A stretch of 46,478 nucleotides of DNA from an uncultured Eubacteriales bacterium (GCA_900552105.1 URYH01000007.1:1-46478), one strand, 5' to 3'. Positions 6,836 to 14,986 are shown, counted from the first letter of the stretch. Numbers and translations: made by a program. The notes: a model not told the origin generated them from the sequence alone.

Positions 6836-7348
6836 ATTTTTAAGGAACTATTAATCAACGATCAAATCAACGCCCAAGAAGTCAGACTGATTTCGTCAAC
6901 TGGAGAACAACTTGGAATTGTGTCTTTGGCGCAAGCAAACCATATTGCTGAAACTGAAAATCTTGATCTCGTCATGATGTCGGCAGGCAGCAATCCACCA
7001 GTTTGCAAAATTATGGACTATGGCAAATATAGATTTGACGCAATAAAGAAAGAAAAAGAACTTAAAAAAAATCAAAAAATTGTTGAACTTAAGGAAATTC
7101 AGTTGTCGCTCACAATTGACAAACACGACATTGAATATCGTGCAAAGCAGGGAAACAAATTTCTTCAAGACGGAAACAAGGTCAAACTTGTTCTTCGCAT
7201 GAGAGGACGTCAACAAGCGTTTGTGAACAATGCCATTGCGGTTGTCAACAACTTCTATGAATTGCTCAAAGAGAACGGAACAATTGAAAAACAACCTGAA
7301 GTTAACGGAAGAAACATATTTTTGATTGTTAATCCCAAAAACAAATAA
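6836..7348 (+). CDS. infC: Translation initiation factor IF-3 (AUU start)
   Basis: IF-3 binds the 30S subunit, blocks early 50S joining and checks the start codon. Reading upstream of the first ordinary start (GTG 6920) keeps clear IF-3 homology: ...LINDQINAQEVRLI then GEQLGIVSLAQA. An ATT at 6836 lies 8 nt after AAGGGGG (6821-6827) and yields 170 residues, the normal family length. ATC at 6854 behind AAGGA is the other option. Use of AUU lets IF-3 repress its own translation, known from Escherichia coli and Geobacillus. The N-domain, the linker (MDYGKYRFD onwards) and the C-domain with KVKLVLRMRGRQ are all present. First gene of the infC-rpmI-rplT operon. Confidence 0.93.
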   Translation: MFKELLINDQINAQEVRLISSTGEQLGIVSLAQANHIAETENLDLVMMSAGSNPPVCKIMDYGKYRFDAIKKEKELKKNQKIVELKEIQLSLTIDKHDIEYRAKQGNKFLQDGNKVKLVLRMRGRQQAFVNNAIAVVNNFYELLKENGTIEKQPEVNGRNIFLIVNPKNK

Positions 7349-7376
7349 AAACTAACACCAAAAAGGAGAAAGTATC

Positions 7377-7571
7377 ATGCCAAAACAAAAAACACATAGC
7401 GGTGCAAAGAAACGTTTCAAAGTTTCAAAGAGCGGAAAAGTTAAATTCGCAAAAGCAAACAGAGGTCACTTCTTGACCGAAAAATCACAAGCAAGAAAGA
7501 GAAAATTGAGAAAAGGTGCATATCTTTCTGGCAAACAAGCAAAAACCATCAAGAGCATGGTTCAAGGTTAA
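7377..7571 (+). CDS. rpmI: 50S ribosomal protein L35
   Basis: A 64-residue very basic protein starting MPKQKTHSGAKKRFKVSKSGK, with the L35 signature in which KRFK and KAN-RGH are followed by RKLRKG. It is a structural protein of the large subunit, and family length is 60-66. ATG 7377 is preceded by AAAGGAG. It lies 28 nt after infC and 15 nt before rplT, in the universal infC-rpmI-rplT order, and is under the same leader control. Confidence 0.98.
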   Translation: MPKQKTHSGAKKRFKVSKSGKVKFAKANRGHFLTEKSQARKRKLRKGAYLSGKQAKTIKSMVQG

Positions 7572-7586
7572 TGGGAGGAAAGCACA

Positions 7587-7937
7587 ATGAGAATTAAAAG
7601 ATCAGTTAACGCACTCAAAAAGAGAAGAAAAATACTTAAACAAGCAAAAGGATATCGTGGAGCAAAATCAACACTTTACCGTGTTGCTCGCGAACAAGTT
7701 ATGAAGAGTGGCCAATATGCTTATGTTGGCAGAAAACTCAAAAAGAGAGATTTCAGAACTCTTTGGATTGCAAGAATTAATGCAGCTTGCAGACTCAACG
7801 ATATTTCATATTCAAGATTTATGAACGGACTCAAAAAAGCAAACATCACTCTTAACAGAAAAGTTCTTGCAGAACTCGCTGTTAACGATGCAAGTGCTTT
7901 TGCTTCACTCGTTGCAACCGCAAAATCAGCATTATAA
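7587..7937 (+). CDS. rplT: 50S ribosomal protein L20
   Basis: A 116-residue basic protein with the family pattern KRRKILKQAKGYRGAKS near the N terminus and RDFRTLWIARINAA in the middle. L20 binds 23S rRNA and is needed for early 50S assembly; in Bacillota it also binds the operon leader to trigger termination. ATG 7587 follows GGGAGG. A strong terminator follows 8 nt after the stop, closing the operon. Confidence 0.98.
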   Translation: MRIKRSVNALKKRRKILKQAKGYRGAKSTLYRVAREQVMKSGQYAYVGRKLKKRDFRTLWIARINAACRLNDISYSRFMNGLKKANITLNRKVLAELAVNDASAFASLVATAKSAL

Positions 7938-7945
7938 TTTTTTGA

Positions 7946-7982
7946 AAATGCTTTCCATTTAATTTGGAGAGCATTTTGTTTT
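7946..7982 (+). terminator. Terminator after rplT
   Basis: An 11-bp stem (7946-7956 / 7966-7976, one G-T pair) with a 9-nt loop, then TTTTGTTTT-type sequence. It ends the infC-rpmI-rplT operon. Confidence 0.88.
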
Positions 7983-7992
7983 GTGTTATATT
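7964..7992 (+). promoter_or_regulatory. Candidate promoter of the TrmH-family gene
   Basis: TTGGAG (7964-7969), 17-nt spacer, TATATT (7987-7992), ending 7 nt before ATG 8000. The -35 lies inside the 3' arm of the preceding terminator. The -35 matches consensus only at TTG, so confidence is moderate. Confidence 0.5.
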
Positions 7993-7999
7993 AAAATGT

Positions 8000-8719
8000 A
8001 TGGAAATATCGTCAAGAAATAATCAACTCGTGTTAGACATAAAAAAACAAGTCAAGGACAAGTCTTTGATTATTCTTGACACACCAAAACTAATTGGTGA
8101 CGCAATCAGCAAAGGCGTTAAACCAAAATACATTTTTGCGACCGAAAAGTGTGCGGATATGTTTTGTGGAGTGATAACCACGAGCCAAAGCATCATTGAT
8201 TTGTTTTCAGATGTAAAGACAAATGCTGGGGTGGTTGGATTCATTGACCCAATCTACAAAGAACTCAAACCTCCACAGGGGAATTTTTTGGTTCTTGACC
8301 GAGTTCAAGACCCTGGGAATGTCGGAACACTAATCAGAAGTGCACTTGGAGCAAATTTCAAAGATATCTATCTTGTTGACTCTGCAAAAATTTCAACAAA
8401 AGTTATTCGCGCTTCAATGGGGGCAATATTTGACGAAAACATATATTCGCTCACAAAAGACGAGTTTTTGAAATTTGCAAAAGAACACAACTTGAATTTG
8501 GTTATGGCGGATATGGACGGCGCAAACATTTATCAAGCAATGACATTTAAGAATGTTGGTGTTGTTCTTGGAAACGAAGGACAAGGGGTTTGTGACGAAA
8601 TTGCTGAAATTTGCAAAAGCACAATAAAAATCCCAATGAACAAGAGCCTTGAAAGTCTTAATGTCGCTGTTTCCGGCAGCATTATAATGTTTGAAATTGA
8701 ATATGGAGGAACAAAATGA
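8000..8719 (+). CDS. TrmH/SpoU-family RNA 2'-O-ribose methyltransferase
   Basis: A 239-residue SPOUT-fold methylase using S-adenosylmethionine. Motif 1 (DRVQDPGNVGTLIR), motif 2 (VVLGNEGQG) and motif 3 (IPMNKSLESLNVAVS) that form the trefoil knot and bind the cofactor are all intact. The N-terminal substrate-binding domain (about 1-85) is compact. Placement right after rplT matches ysgA of Bacillus subtilis, an RlmB-like 23S rRNA methylase candidate; the exact target nucleotide is not deducible. An in-frame TTG at 7964 lies within the rplT terminator and is rejected. ATG 8000 has no Shine-Dalgarno but a -10 box 7 nt upstream. The stop overlaps yebC (ATGA). Confidence 0.85.
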   Translation: MEISSRNNQLVLDIKKQVKDKSLIILDTPKLIGDAISKGVKPKYIFATEKCADMFCGVITTSQSIIDLFSDVKTNAGVVGFIDPIYKELKPPQGNFLVLDRVQDPGNVGTLIRSALGANFKDIYLVDSAKISTKVIRASMGAIFDENIYSLTKDEFLKFAKEHNLNLVMADMDGANIYQAMTFKNVGVVLGNEGQGVCDEIAEICKSTIKIPMNKSLESLNVAVSGSIIMFEIEYGGTK

Positions 8720-9459
8720 GCGGACACTCAAAATGGAATAATATCAAAAGAACAAAAGAAAAAACCGATGCCCAAAAAGGCAAAATATTCACAAAAATTG
8801 GTCGTGAAATTGCTGTTATTGTAAAAGCTGGCGGAGCAGACCCAGAAACAAACTCAAAACTTAAAGATGCCATCGCAAAAGCAAAACAAAGCAACATGCC
8901 AAATGACACAATTTTGCGTTCAATCAAAAAAGCAAGTGGAGAACTTGGCAACATCAACTATGAAGAAATCACATATGAGGGTTATGGCGTTGGAGGAAGT
9001 GCGGTTATTGTCAAATGCCTGACAGACAACAAAAACAGAACAGCCGCTGACATTCGTCACTTGTTCGACAAATACGGCGGAAGTTTGGGTTCAACAAACT
9101 GCGTTTCTTTCATGTTTGACAACAAGGGTCAAATTGTCGTCATGCGAGGAGAAGGGCTTGACGAAGACGCGCTCATGATGACCGCACTCGACCTTGGTGC
9201 GAGCGATGTTGTTGAAGAGGTTGATTGTCTTGTTGTTGTCACTGACCCAAATGACACTGTCAAAGTTAAAGAAGGACTTGAAAAAGCAGGATTTGCCGTT
9301 GAGTCATTTGAAAGCGGACTTGTTCCACAAAACTATGTTGTTTTGGACGAACAAAAACTCAAAACTTTTCAAACAATGCTTGAAAAAATGGACGACCTTG
9401 ACGATGTTCAAGAAGTGTTCCATAATGTTGATATGCCAGAAATTGAATTTGAAGACTAA
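8716..9459 (+). CDS. yebC: YebC/PmpR/TACO1-family protein
   Basis: A 247-residue protein starting MSGHSKWNNIKR, the family signature, and continuing with the three-domain YebC pattern (GGADPETNSKLKDAI, YEGYGVGGSAVIVKCLTDNKNRT, EFED end). Family members act as transcriptional regulators or, as shown for TACO1 and several bacterial homologues, help ribosomes through difficult sequences. It overlaps the methylase gene by 4 nt and sits 14 nt before ruvC, the usual yebC-ruvC neighbourhood. Length and ends are typical. Confidence 0.96.
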   Translation: MSGHSKWNNIKRTKEKTDAQKGKIFTKIGREIAVIVKAGGADPETNSKLKDAIAKAKQSNMPNDTILRSIKKASGELGNINYEEITYEGYGVGGSAVIVKCLTDNKNRTAADIRHLFDKYGGSLGSTNCVSFMFDNKGQIVVMRGEGLDEDALMMTALDLGASDVVEEVDCLVVVTDPNDTVKVKEGLEKAGFAVESFESGLVPQNYVVLDEQKLKTFQTMLEKMDDLDDVQEVFHNVDMPEIEFED

Positions 9460-9473
9460 ACAAAGGAAGATAT

Positions 9474-9962
9474 ATGAGAATTTTGGGAATTGACCCTGGA
9501 TATGGAATTGTGGGATATGGAATAATCGACACAGATAATGGTCTTCGTGCCGTTGATTACGGCGTTATCAACACTCCAAAAGAAGAAGCCATGCCAGCAC
9601 GTCTCGCAATCATTTTTGAAGGCCTCAAGGCAATCATCGAAAAATATAAACCAGACGAAATTGCCATTGAAGAATTATTCTTTTTCCGAAATTACACAAC
9701 AGCAATTCCCGTTGCCCAAGCACGAGGCGTTATCGTCCTTGCTTGCACCATGTTTTGCGGCAATATTTTTGAATATACACCACTTCAAATCAAGCAAGCA
9801 ATAACTGGTGTTGGAAGAGCAGAAAAAAAACAAATTCAGTTTATGGTTCAAAAGATATTGAATCTTGAAAAAACACCAAAACCAGATGATGCAGCAGATG
9901 CTTTGGCGGTGGCAATAACACATAGTCAAATCAATCCTGCTCTCAATATAAATCGAATGTGA
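9474..9962 (+). CDS. ruvC: Holliday junction endonuclease RuvC
   Basis: A 162-residue RNase H-like nuclease that resolves Holliday junctions by paired nicks. The acidic catalytic set is present: Asp7 in GIDPG, the Glu66/Glu67 pair in AIEELFF, and Asp139 and Asp142 in PDDAAD. ATG 9474 follows AAGGAAG at good spacing. It lies between yebC and ruvA, 7 nt before the latter, so RuvC, RuvA and RuvB are likely made from one message. No SOS box was seen in front of the cluster. Confidence 0.97.
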   Translation: MRILGIDPGYGIVGYGIIDTDNGLRAVDYGVINTPKEEAMPARLAIIFEGLKAIIEKYKPDEIAIEELFFFRNYTTAIPVAQARGVIVLACTMFCGNIFEYTPLQIKQAITGVGRAEKKQIQFMVQKILNLEKTPKPDDAADALAVAITHSQINPALNINRM

Positions 9963-9969
9963 GGAAGAA

Positions 9970-10557
9970 ATGATTTCATATATAACTGGAAACTTAACAT
10001 ATAAGGACGAAGGTCAAATTGTCGTTGAATGTCACGGAATGGGCTATGACATTGCAATTTCAACGCAAACATATGAAACACTTGGTGTTGTGGGTGACAA
10101 TGTGAAAGTATACACATATCTTGTGGTTAGAGAAGATTGTTTGTCACTTGTTGGATTTTCAACTTTGCAAGAAAAAGCGATGTTTGAAAAACTCATTTCA
10201 GTCAGTGGCGTTGGTCCAAAACTTGCTCTCACAATCCTTTCAGGAATGAACACATATGACCTTGTGATGGCAATGCTTTCGGGCGACACGAGCGCGATTT
10301 CAAAGATAAAAGGCGTTGGCAAAAAAACAAGTGAAAGAATTGTTCTTGAACTTAAAGACAAACTCATGGGACTTGACGATGTGACACCTGCAAAGAAGGT
10401 TGATTTCACACCATCAAAAGCATTTGATGAAGCAGTCGTCACAATGATGAATTTGGGACTTAACAAAACTGATGCGACAAACCTCATAAAGAGTGTCGCA
10501 GACGAAAATGATAGTGTTGAAGATTTGATTACAAAAGCATTAAAAGGTATGAACTAA
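9970..10557 (+). CDS. ruvA: Holliday junction branch-migration protein RuvA
   Basis: A 195-residue protein that forms tetramers on the Holliday junction and loads the RuvB motor. The N-terminal OB fold starts MISYITGNL and includes a YLVVREDCLSLVGF segment. Two helix-hairpin-helix elements follow (LISVSGVGPKLALTIL near 75-90 and IKGVGKKTSERIVLEL near 113-128), then the mobile C-terminal domain III (about 150-195) that contacts RuvB. Ribosome binding site GAGGAAG precedes ATG 9970. The stop TAA shares its last base with the ruvB start. Confidence 0.97.
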   Translation: MISYITGNLTYKDEGQIVVECHGMGYDIAISTQTYETLGVVGDNVKVYTYLVVREDCLSLVGFSTLQEKAMFEKLISVSGVGPKLALTILSGMNTYDLVMAMLSGDTSAISKIKGVGKKTSERIVLELKDKLMGLDDVTPAKKVDFTPSKAFDEAVVTMMNLGLNKTDATNLIKSVADENDSVEDLITKALKGMN

Positions 10558-11564
10558 TGGAAGATGTAAATCGTTTTATAACAAGTTCAAAAACGATGAG
10601 CGATGCAGAGATTGAAAACTCTTTGCGTCCAACAAGAATGAGTGAATATATTGGGCAGGAGAAAATCAAAAACAGCCTTGGCATTTATATCCAAGCGGCA
10701 AAATCTCGTGGAGAATCTCTTGACCATGTTCTTTTGTATGGTCCTCCTGGGCTTGGAAAAACAACATTGTCACACATTATTGCAAACGAACTTGGCTCGC
10801 AGTTTAAGGTGACTTCGGGTCCCGCGATTGAACACGCAGCAGACCTTGCTTCAATTCTTACAAACCTTAACAAAAATGATGTTTTGTTTATTGACGAAAT
10901 CCACAGAATGAACAAATCGGTTGAAGAAGTTTTGTATCCGGCGATGGAAGACTTTGCACTTGATTTTATTGTTGGCAAAGGGCCATCGGCGAGAAATATG
11001 AGACTCAAAATTCAACCTTTTACTTTGATTGGTGCGACAACAAGAGCAGGGATGCTCACTGGTCCACTTCGTGACAGATTTGGCGTGATTGCCAGACTTG
11101 AAATGTATTCGGTTGACGAACTCAAAGCCATTGTCAATCGTTCTGCAAAAATTCTAAAAATTGACATTTCAGATGAAGCGGCAACAGAGATTGCAAAGCG
11201 TTCTCGGGGCACTCCAAGAATTGCAAACAGAATGCTCAAACGTGTTCGTGATTATGCCGAAGTTTTGGGCGGGGGAGAAATCACGACAGCAGTGGCAGAC
11301 AAAGCTCTTCAAATGCTTGAAGTTGACAAACTTGGACTCGACCAAGTTGATAGAAACATCATGCTTAACATCATTGATAAGTTTGGTGGTGGACCAGTTG
11401 GACTTGAAACGCTCGCAGCATCAACTGGCGAAGATGCTGTGACGATTGAAGATGTTTATGAGCCATACCTCATTCAAATTGGTTTTATTGCACGAAGTCC
11501 ACGCGGAAGAATTGCACTTGAACCAGCATATCGACATTTTGATCGAGTTATGCCAAAAGATTAA
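10557..11564 (+). CDS. ruvB: Holliday junction ATP-dependent helicase RuvB
   Basis: A 335-residue AAA+ motor that drives branch migration with RuvA. It shows Walker A GPPGLGKTT (62-70), Walker B LFIDEIHRM (about 105-113), sensor 1 IGATTRAG, the GPLRDRFG arginine-finger region and a C-terminal winged helix ending near RGRIALEPAYRHF. The start ATG overlaps the ruvA stop (TAATG), indicating translational coupling. The usual Bacillota order ruvA-ruvB-queA-tgt continues downstream. Confidence 0.98.
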   Translation: MEDVNRFITSSKTMSDAEIENSLRPTRMSEYIGQEKIKNSLGIYIQAAKSRGESLDHVLLYGPPGLGKTTLSHIIANELGSQFKVTSGPAIEHAADLASILTNLNKNDVLFIDEIHRMNKSVEEVLYPAMEDFALDFIVGKGPSARNMRLKIQPFTLIGATTRAGMLTGPLRDRFGVIARLEMYSVDELKAIVNRSAKILKIDISDEAATEIAKRSRGTPRIANRMLKRVRDYAEVLGGGEITTAVADKALQMLEVDKLGLDQVDRNIMLNIIDKFGGGPVGLETLAASTGEDAVTIEDVYEPYLIQIGFIARSPRGRIALEPAYRHFDRVMPKD

Positions 11565-11600
11565 AATTCTTGTTTTTGACAAAAATTAAAACAATAAGAA

Positions 11601-11634
11601 AAGGAGCGGTCGTCTGTTTCACGACTAGCAGAAT
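11601..11634 (+). promoter_or_regulatory. Long-spaced ribosome binding site with hairpin before queA
   Basis: AAGGAG (11601-11606) is the only Shine-Dalgarno before queA, but it is 28 nt from the ATG at 11635. Between them a 5-bp hairpin gtcgt (11609-11613) / acgac (11621-11625) with a 7-nt loop can form and shorten the effective distance. An in-frame TAG at 11626 excludes an earlier start. Confidence 0.45.
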
Positions 11635-12675
11635 ATGAAAAAAGAAGATATAACAAAAAAAAGTACTTATTTTTATAATTTGCCCGAAGAGTTAATTGCT
11701 CAAACACCAGTTGAGCCAAGAGATAATTCTCGTCTTTTGGTTTATCACAAAGATAGCCATAAAATTGAACATAAAATTTTTCATGATATAGTCGATTATT
11801 TTAAAGCAGGTGACGTGTTGGTCATCAATAACACAAGAGTTTTGCCTGCAAGACTTTATGGTGTCAAAACATCGACTGGAGCAAAAATTGAAATTCTTTT
11901 GCAAAAGAGAATTGACCTTTCGACATGGAGCGTTGTTGCAAAGCCAACAAAAAGACTTTCATGCGGCACAGTCGTCAAGTTTTCTGACAAACTTTCATGC
12001 GTTGTTTTGGAAATAAAAACATATGGAGAGTGTATTGTCAAATTTGACTTTGTCGGCACCTTTGAAGAATGCTTGTATGAAGTTGGACAAATGCCTTTAC
12101 CACATTACATTCATGAAAAATTAAAAGATAAAGAAAGATATCAAACTGTTTATTCAAAAGAAGTTGGGTCGTCCGCCGCTCCAACAGCGGGGCTTCATTT
12201 CACGCCAGAACTTTTGCAAAAACTTCGCGACAAGGGTGTTGAAATTGTTGAAGTTTTGCTTCATGTTGGACTTGGAACATTCAGACCTGTCAAAGAGGAC
12301 AATATTCTCAACCACGAAATGCACACAGAATATTGCGAAGTGACAGAACATGCCGCAGAAAGAATCAACCTTGCAAAGCGTGAGGGCAGGCGTGTGATTG
12401 CATGCGGAACAACAAGCGTTCGAACACTCGAAAGTGCGGCGACAAAAAAAGGAGAAATCAAACCTGGGCACTTTGAAACAAACATATTCATCTATCCTGG
12501 GTATGAATTCAAAATTATTGATGGGTTAATCACAAACTTCCACTTGCCAGAATCAACTCTCATCATGCTTGTCAGCGCATTTTTGGGAATTGAAGAAACT
12601 TTGAGAATTTATAACATTGCAGTCGAAGAAAAATATAGATTTTTTAGTTTCGGCGATGCAAATCTATACATCTAG
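11635..12675 (+). CDS. queA: S-adenosylmethionine:tRNA ribosyltransferase-isomerase
   Basis: A 346-residue enzyme that transfers and isomerises the ribosyl group of S-adenosylmethionine onto preQ1-tRNA, making epoxyqueuosine. Family hallmarks are the N-terminal LPEELIAQTPVEPRD segment, DVLVINNTRVLPARL, SSAAPTAGLHFTPELL and the C-terminal GLITNFHLPESTLIMLVSAF. Length is typical. The start is fixed by an upstream in-frame stop. tgt, the enzyme acting one step earlier in queuosine synthesis, begins 9 nt after its stop, so the two form a pathway unit. Confidence 0.97.
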   Translation: MKKEDITKKSTYFYNLPEELIAQTPVEPRDNSRLLVYHKDSHKIEHKIFHDIVDYFKAGDVLVINNTRVLPARLYGVKTSTGAKIEILLQKRIDLSTWSVVAKPTKRLSCGTVVKFSDKLSCVVLEIKTYGECIVKFDFVGTFEECLYEVGQMPLPHYIHEKLKDKERYQTVYSKEVGSSAAPTAGLHFTPELLQKLRDKGVEIVEVLLHVGLGTFRPVKEDNILNHEMHTEYCEVTEHAAERINLAKREGRRVIACGTTSVRTLESAATKKGEIKPGHFETNIFIYPGYEFKIIDGLITNFHLPESTLIMLVSAFLGIEETLRIYNIAVEEKYRFFSFGDANLYI

Positions 12676-12683
12676 GAGGACAC

Positions 12684-13796
12684 ATGACCAACTTTTCATA
12701 TGAAATAAAGCACATTTGCAAACAAAGCGGTGCAAGAATTGGCGTTTTTCACACCCCTCACGGCGACATTGAAACACCTGTGTTTATGCCCGTTGGAACA
12801 CAAGCAACAGTCAAAGGGTTGACCCCAGAAATGGTTAAAGCAACTGGCGCACAAATTATTCTTTCAAACACATATCATTTGTTTTTGCGACCAGGGGAAG
12901 AAATTGTCAAAAAAGCTGGCGGACTTCACAAATTTATGAATTGGGACAAGCCAATTCTCACTGATAGCGGTGGATTTCAAGTTTTTTCACTTTCTGACCT
13001 AAGGAAAATATCAGATGAAGGAGTTATGTTTCACTCACATCTTTCTGGCGAAAAATTATTCATAACACCAGAGCGTGATATGCAAATTCAAAACGATTTG
13101 GGTGCTGATATCATCATGGCATTTGATGAGTGTTCAAAATATGGAGCAACAGAGCGCGAAGCAAGAAAAGCAAAAGACCGCACAACCGCATGGCTCAAAC
13201 GTTGCTACGCTGTTCAAAAAAATGAAAACCAAATGCTTTTTCCAATTGTTCAAGGGAATTTCTATAAAAACCTTCGCCATGAAAGTCTGGAAGAGGTTGC
13301 ACCTTACGCTCGCTGCGGAATTGCAGTTGGAGGACTCTCGGTTGGCGAGCCAAAAGAACTCATGTATGAGATGCTTGACGATTTGATGCCACTCATGCCA
13401 AAGAATATGCCTAGATATCTCATGGGTGTTGGAAGCCCAGACTGTTTGATTGAAGGGTTTGCAAGGGGAATTGACATGATGGACTGCGTTCTTCCAACTC
13501 GTATCGCTCGAAACGGCACTGCTTTCACAAAGAATGGCAAAATTGTTGTTAGAAACGCAATATATAAAGATGATTTCAGACCTATTGACGAAGATTGCGA
13601 TTGCTATTGCTGCAAGCACTACACTCGTGCATATGTCCGTCATCTCATTAATGCTGGCGAAATATTGGGCGGTCAACTGCTATCAATTCACAACATTCAA
13701 TTCCTTAATAATTTGACAAAACAAGTCAAACAGGCGATTTGGGAGGATAGATTGCTTGATTTCCGTGACGAATATCTAAAGAATTTCAAAATTTGA
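12684..13796 (+). CDS. tgt: Queuine/preQ1 tRNA-ribosyltransferase
   Basis: A 370-residue TIM-barrel enzyme that exchanges guanine-34 for preQ1 in tRNAs with GUN anticodons. It shows the substrate/catalytic motif DSGGFQVFSL (about 93-102), the second aspartate in the GIDMMDCVLPTR region (about 257-268), and the zinc site formed by CDCYCC followed by H (about 302-310). ATG 12684 is preceded by AGGAGG. Directly follows queA. A -35-like TTGACA overlaps its stop codon. Confidence 0.98.
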   Translation: MTNFSYEIKHICKQSGARIGVFHTPHGDIETPVFMPVGTQATVKGLTPEMVKATGAQIILSNTYHLFLRPGEEIVKKAGGLHKFMNWDKPILTDSGGFQVFSLSDLRKISDEGVMFHSHLSGEKLFITPERDMQIQNDLGADIIMAFDECSKYGATEREARKAKDRTTAWLKRCYAVQKNENQMLFPIVQGNFYKNLRHESLEEVAPYARCGIAVGGLSVGEPKELMYEMLDDLMPLMPKNMPRYLMGVGSPDCLIEGFARGIDMMDCVLPTRIARNGTAFTKNGKIVVRNAIYKDDFRPIDEDCDCYCCKHYTRAYVRHLINAGEILGGQLLSIHNIQFLNNLTKQVKQAIWEDRLLDFRDEYLKNFKI

Positions 13797-13835
13797 CAAA
13801 ATATGTTTGGAGTTTTGGGTATAATCATTTATAAT
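13793..13835 (+). promoter_or_regulatory. Promoter region before the small membrane protein and yajC
   Basis: Two TATAAT hexamers (13820-13825 and 13830-13835) follow a TTGACA (13793-13798) and a TTGGAG (13807-13812). TTGGAG-N17-TATAAT (second box) has ideal spacing; TTGACA to the first box is 21 nt, which is long. Either would give a short leader containing GGAGG at 13845-13849. Confidence 0.5.
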
Positions 13836-13857
13836 CAAAGCATTGGAGGAGAACATA

Positions 13858-13956
13858 ATGCTAACACTAGGACTGATTTGTGCATCATTTTTTGATATTG
13901 CAATGCCAATTCTAATCATAGTGTTAATAATGATAATCATGTTCTTCGTGATGTAA
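13858..13956 (+). CDS. Small hydrophobic membrane protein, 32 residues (unrecognised)
   Basis: ATG 13858 lies 8 nt after a clean GGAGG, and the frame runs to TAA at 13954-13956. The product begins MLTLGLICASFFDIAMP and continues as an unbroken hydrophobic stretch ending ...MFFVM, long enough for one membrane helix. It has no positively charged residue at all. It lies between a promoter and the yajC ribosome binding site, 20 nt before yajC, so it would be the first gene of the yajC transcript. I do not recognise the sequence; a small Sec-accessory or leader peptide role is only a guess from position. Confidence 0.65.
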   Translation: MLTLGLICASFFDIAMPILIIVLIMIIMFFVM

Positions 13957-13976
13957 AGAAAAAGGAGAAAAAAATT

Positions 13977-14441
13977 ATGAATTTATTACTTGCTGGTGCT
14001 GAAAACTGGATTTTGCCAGGAATATTGCTTGTTCTTTGTGTTGTTCTTTTTGTTTTATATTATTTCAGAAACAAAAAATATCAACAAAACGCAGAAACAA
14101 TGTCAAACAATCTCAAAAAAGGTGACAAAGTAAAAACTTATTCGGGCGTTTATGGAACAATCATCGAAATTGTTCAAACTGATGATGGAAAAGTTGTTAC
14201 AATCGAAACAGGAAACGATAAACACAAAAGTTATGTTTCATATGACATTCGTGCGGTTTATGCAATAAATGAACCAGAAAAACCAGTCGAAACAAAGGTT
14301 GAAGAAAAACCAGTTGAGCCTGTTGAGCAGAAGGAAGAAAAAACCGAAGTCGTTTCAGAAGTTGTTGAAACAAAGGCTGAAGAAGAAACTGCTCCTGTTG
14401 AAGAAAAGAAAACAAAAAAATCAAAAGCAAAAAAACAATAA
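13977..14441 (+). CDS. yajC: Preprotein translocase accessory subunit YajC
   Basis: A 154-residue protein. A single TM helix (about 13-29, WILPGILLVLCVVLFVLYYF) and the compact YajC domain (NNLKKGDKVKTYSGVYGTIIEI, about 44-65) match the SecDF partner of the Sec translocase. The C-terminal third (about 98-154) is an unusual Glu/Lys/Val/Pro-rich low-complexity tail with repeated EEKPVEP-like units ending in KKTKKSKAKKQ; typical YajC proteins stop near residue 90-110. RBS AAAGGAG precedes ATG 13977. A terminator follows 7 nt downstream, before yrzE and secD. Confidence 0.93.
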   Translation: MNLLLAGAENWILPGILLVLCVVLFVLYYFRNKKYQQNAETMSNNLKKGDKVKTYSGVYGTIIEIVQTDDGKVVTIETGNDKHKSYVSYDIRAVYAINEPEKPVETKVEEKPVEPVEQKEEKTEVVSEVVETKAEEETAPVEEKKTKKSKAKKQ

Positions 14442-14447
14442 ATTGAG

Positions 14448-14476
14448 AAAAGGTGGGCAAACCCCATCTTTTTTTT
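14448..14476 (+). terminator. Terminator after yajC
   Basis: Stem ggtggg (14452-14457) / cccatc (14463-14468, one G-T pair), 5-nt loop, with flanking A and T runs. Confidence 0.88.
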
Positions 14477-14572
14477 GTGCAGTTCTTTTGCAAATCAAAG
14501 AGATTTTGGACAAATAGTCATAACATTTCATTCTCCAACATATTTTAGATTGTAAATATTTTGGAGGATAGC

Positions 14573-14986
14573 ATGAGAAGATCAAGAACAATTTCCGCAC
14601 CACGTGAACACAAAGATAGAAGTTTTTTGCTCGCAATCATCAAAGGTTCACTCATTGCGCTTTGCATTTCACTTGTTGGAATATTAATTTTTGCTTTTAT
14701 TCTTAAATTCGCAAGCATTTCAGACAAGGCAATAAGACCAATCAATCAAATCATAAAGGGCGTCAGTGTGCTCATTGGCGTGTTTGTTGCAATGAGAAAA
14801 GTTGACAAAATGGGGCTTGTTGGTGGACTGCTCATTGGACTTGTTTACACAATTCTCGCTTTTGTTGTCTTCTCAACATTAGACGGTCATTTTGTATTTA
14901 ATTTAACACTTCTCAACGACCTTTTGTTCGGCGGAATTATGGGCGCAATTTGTGGAATTATTGCAGTTAATGTGAAAAAAAGATAA
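14573..14986 (+). CDS. yrzE: TIGR04086/YrzE-family membrane protein
   Basis: A 137-residue integral membrane protein with four predicted helices (about 19-45, 55-72, 78-98, 108-130), a basic N terminus (RRSRT...REHKDR) and C-terminal KKR. The location between yajC and secD is the place of yrzE in Bacillota (yrbF-yrzE-secDF). Function is unknown. ATG 14573 follows GGAGG; an in-frame TTG at 14561 overlaps that site and is rejected. Confidence 0.8.
   Translation: MRRSRTISAPREHKDRSFLLAIIKGSLIALCISLVGILIFAFILKFASISDKAIRPINQIIKGVSVLIGVFVAMRKVDKMGLVGGLLIGLVYTILAFVVFSTLDGHFVFNLTLLNDLLFGGIMGAICGIIAVNVKKR

Noticed and set aside
11603..11616. 13 of 14 bases shared between the queA leader and the minus strand at 21864-21877 near pnp
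   Set aside because: One short match between two GC-richer hairpin segments; no third copy and no common context.
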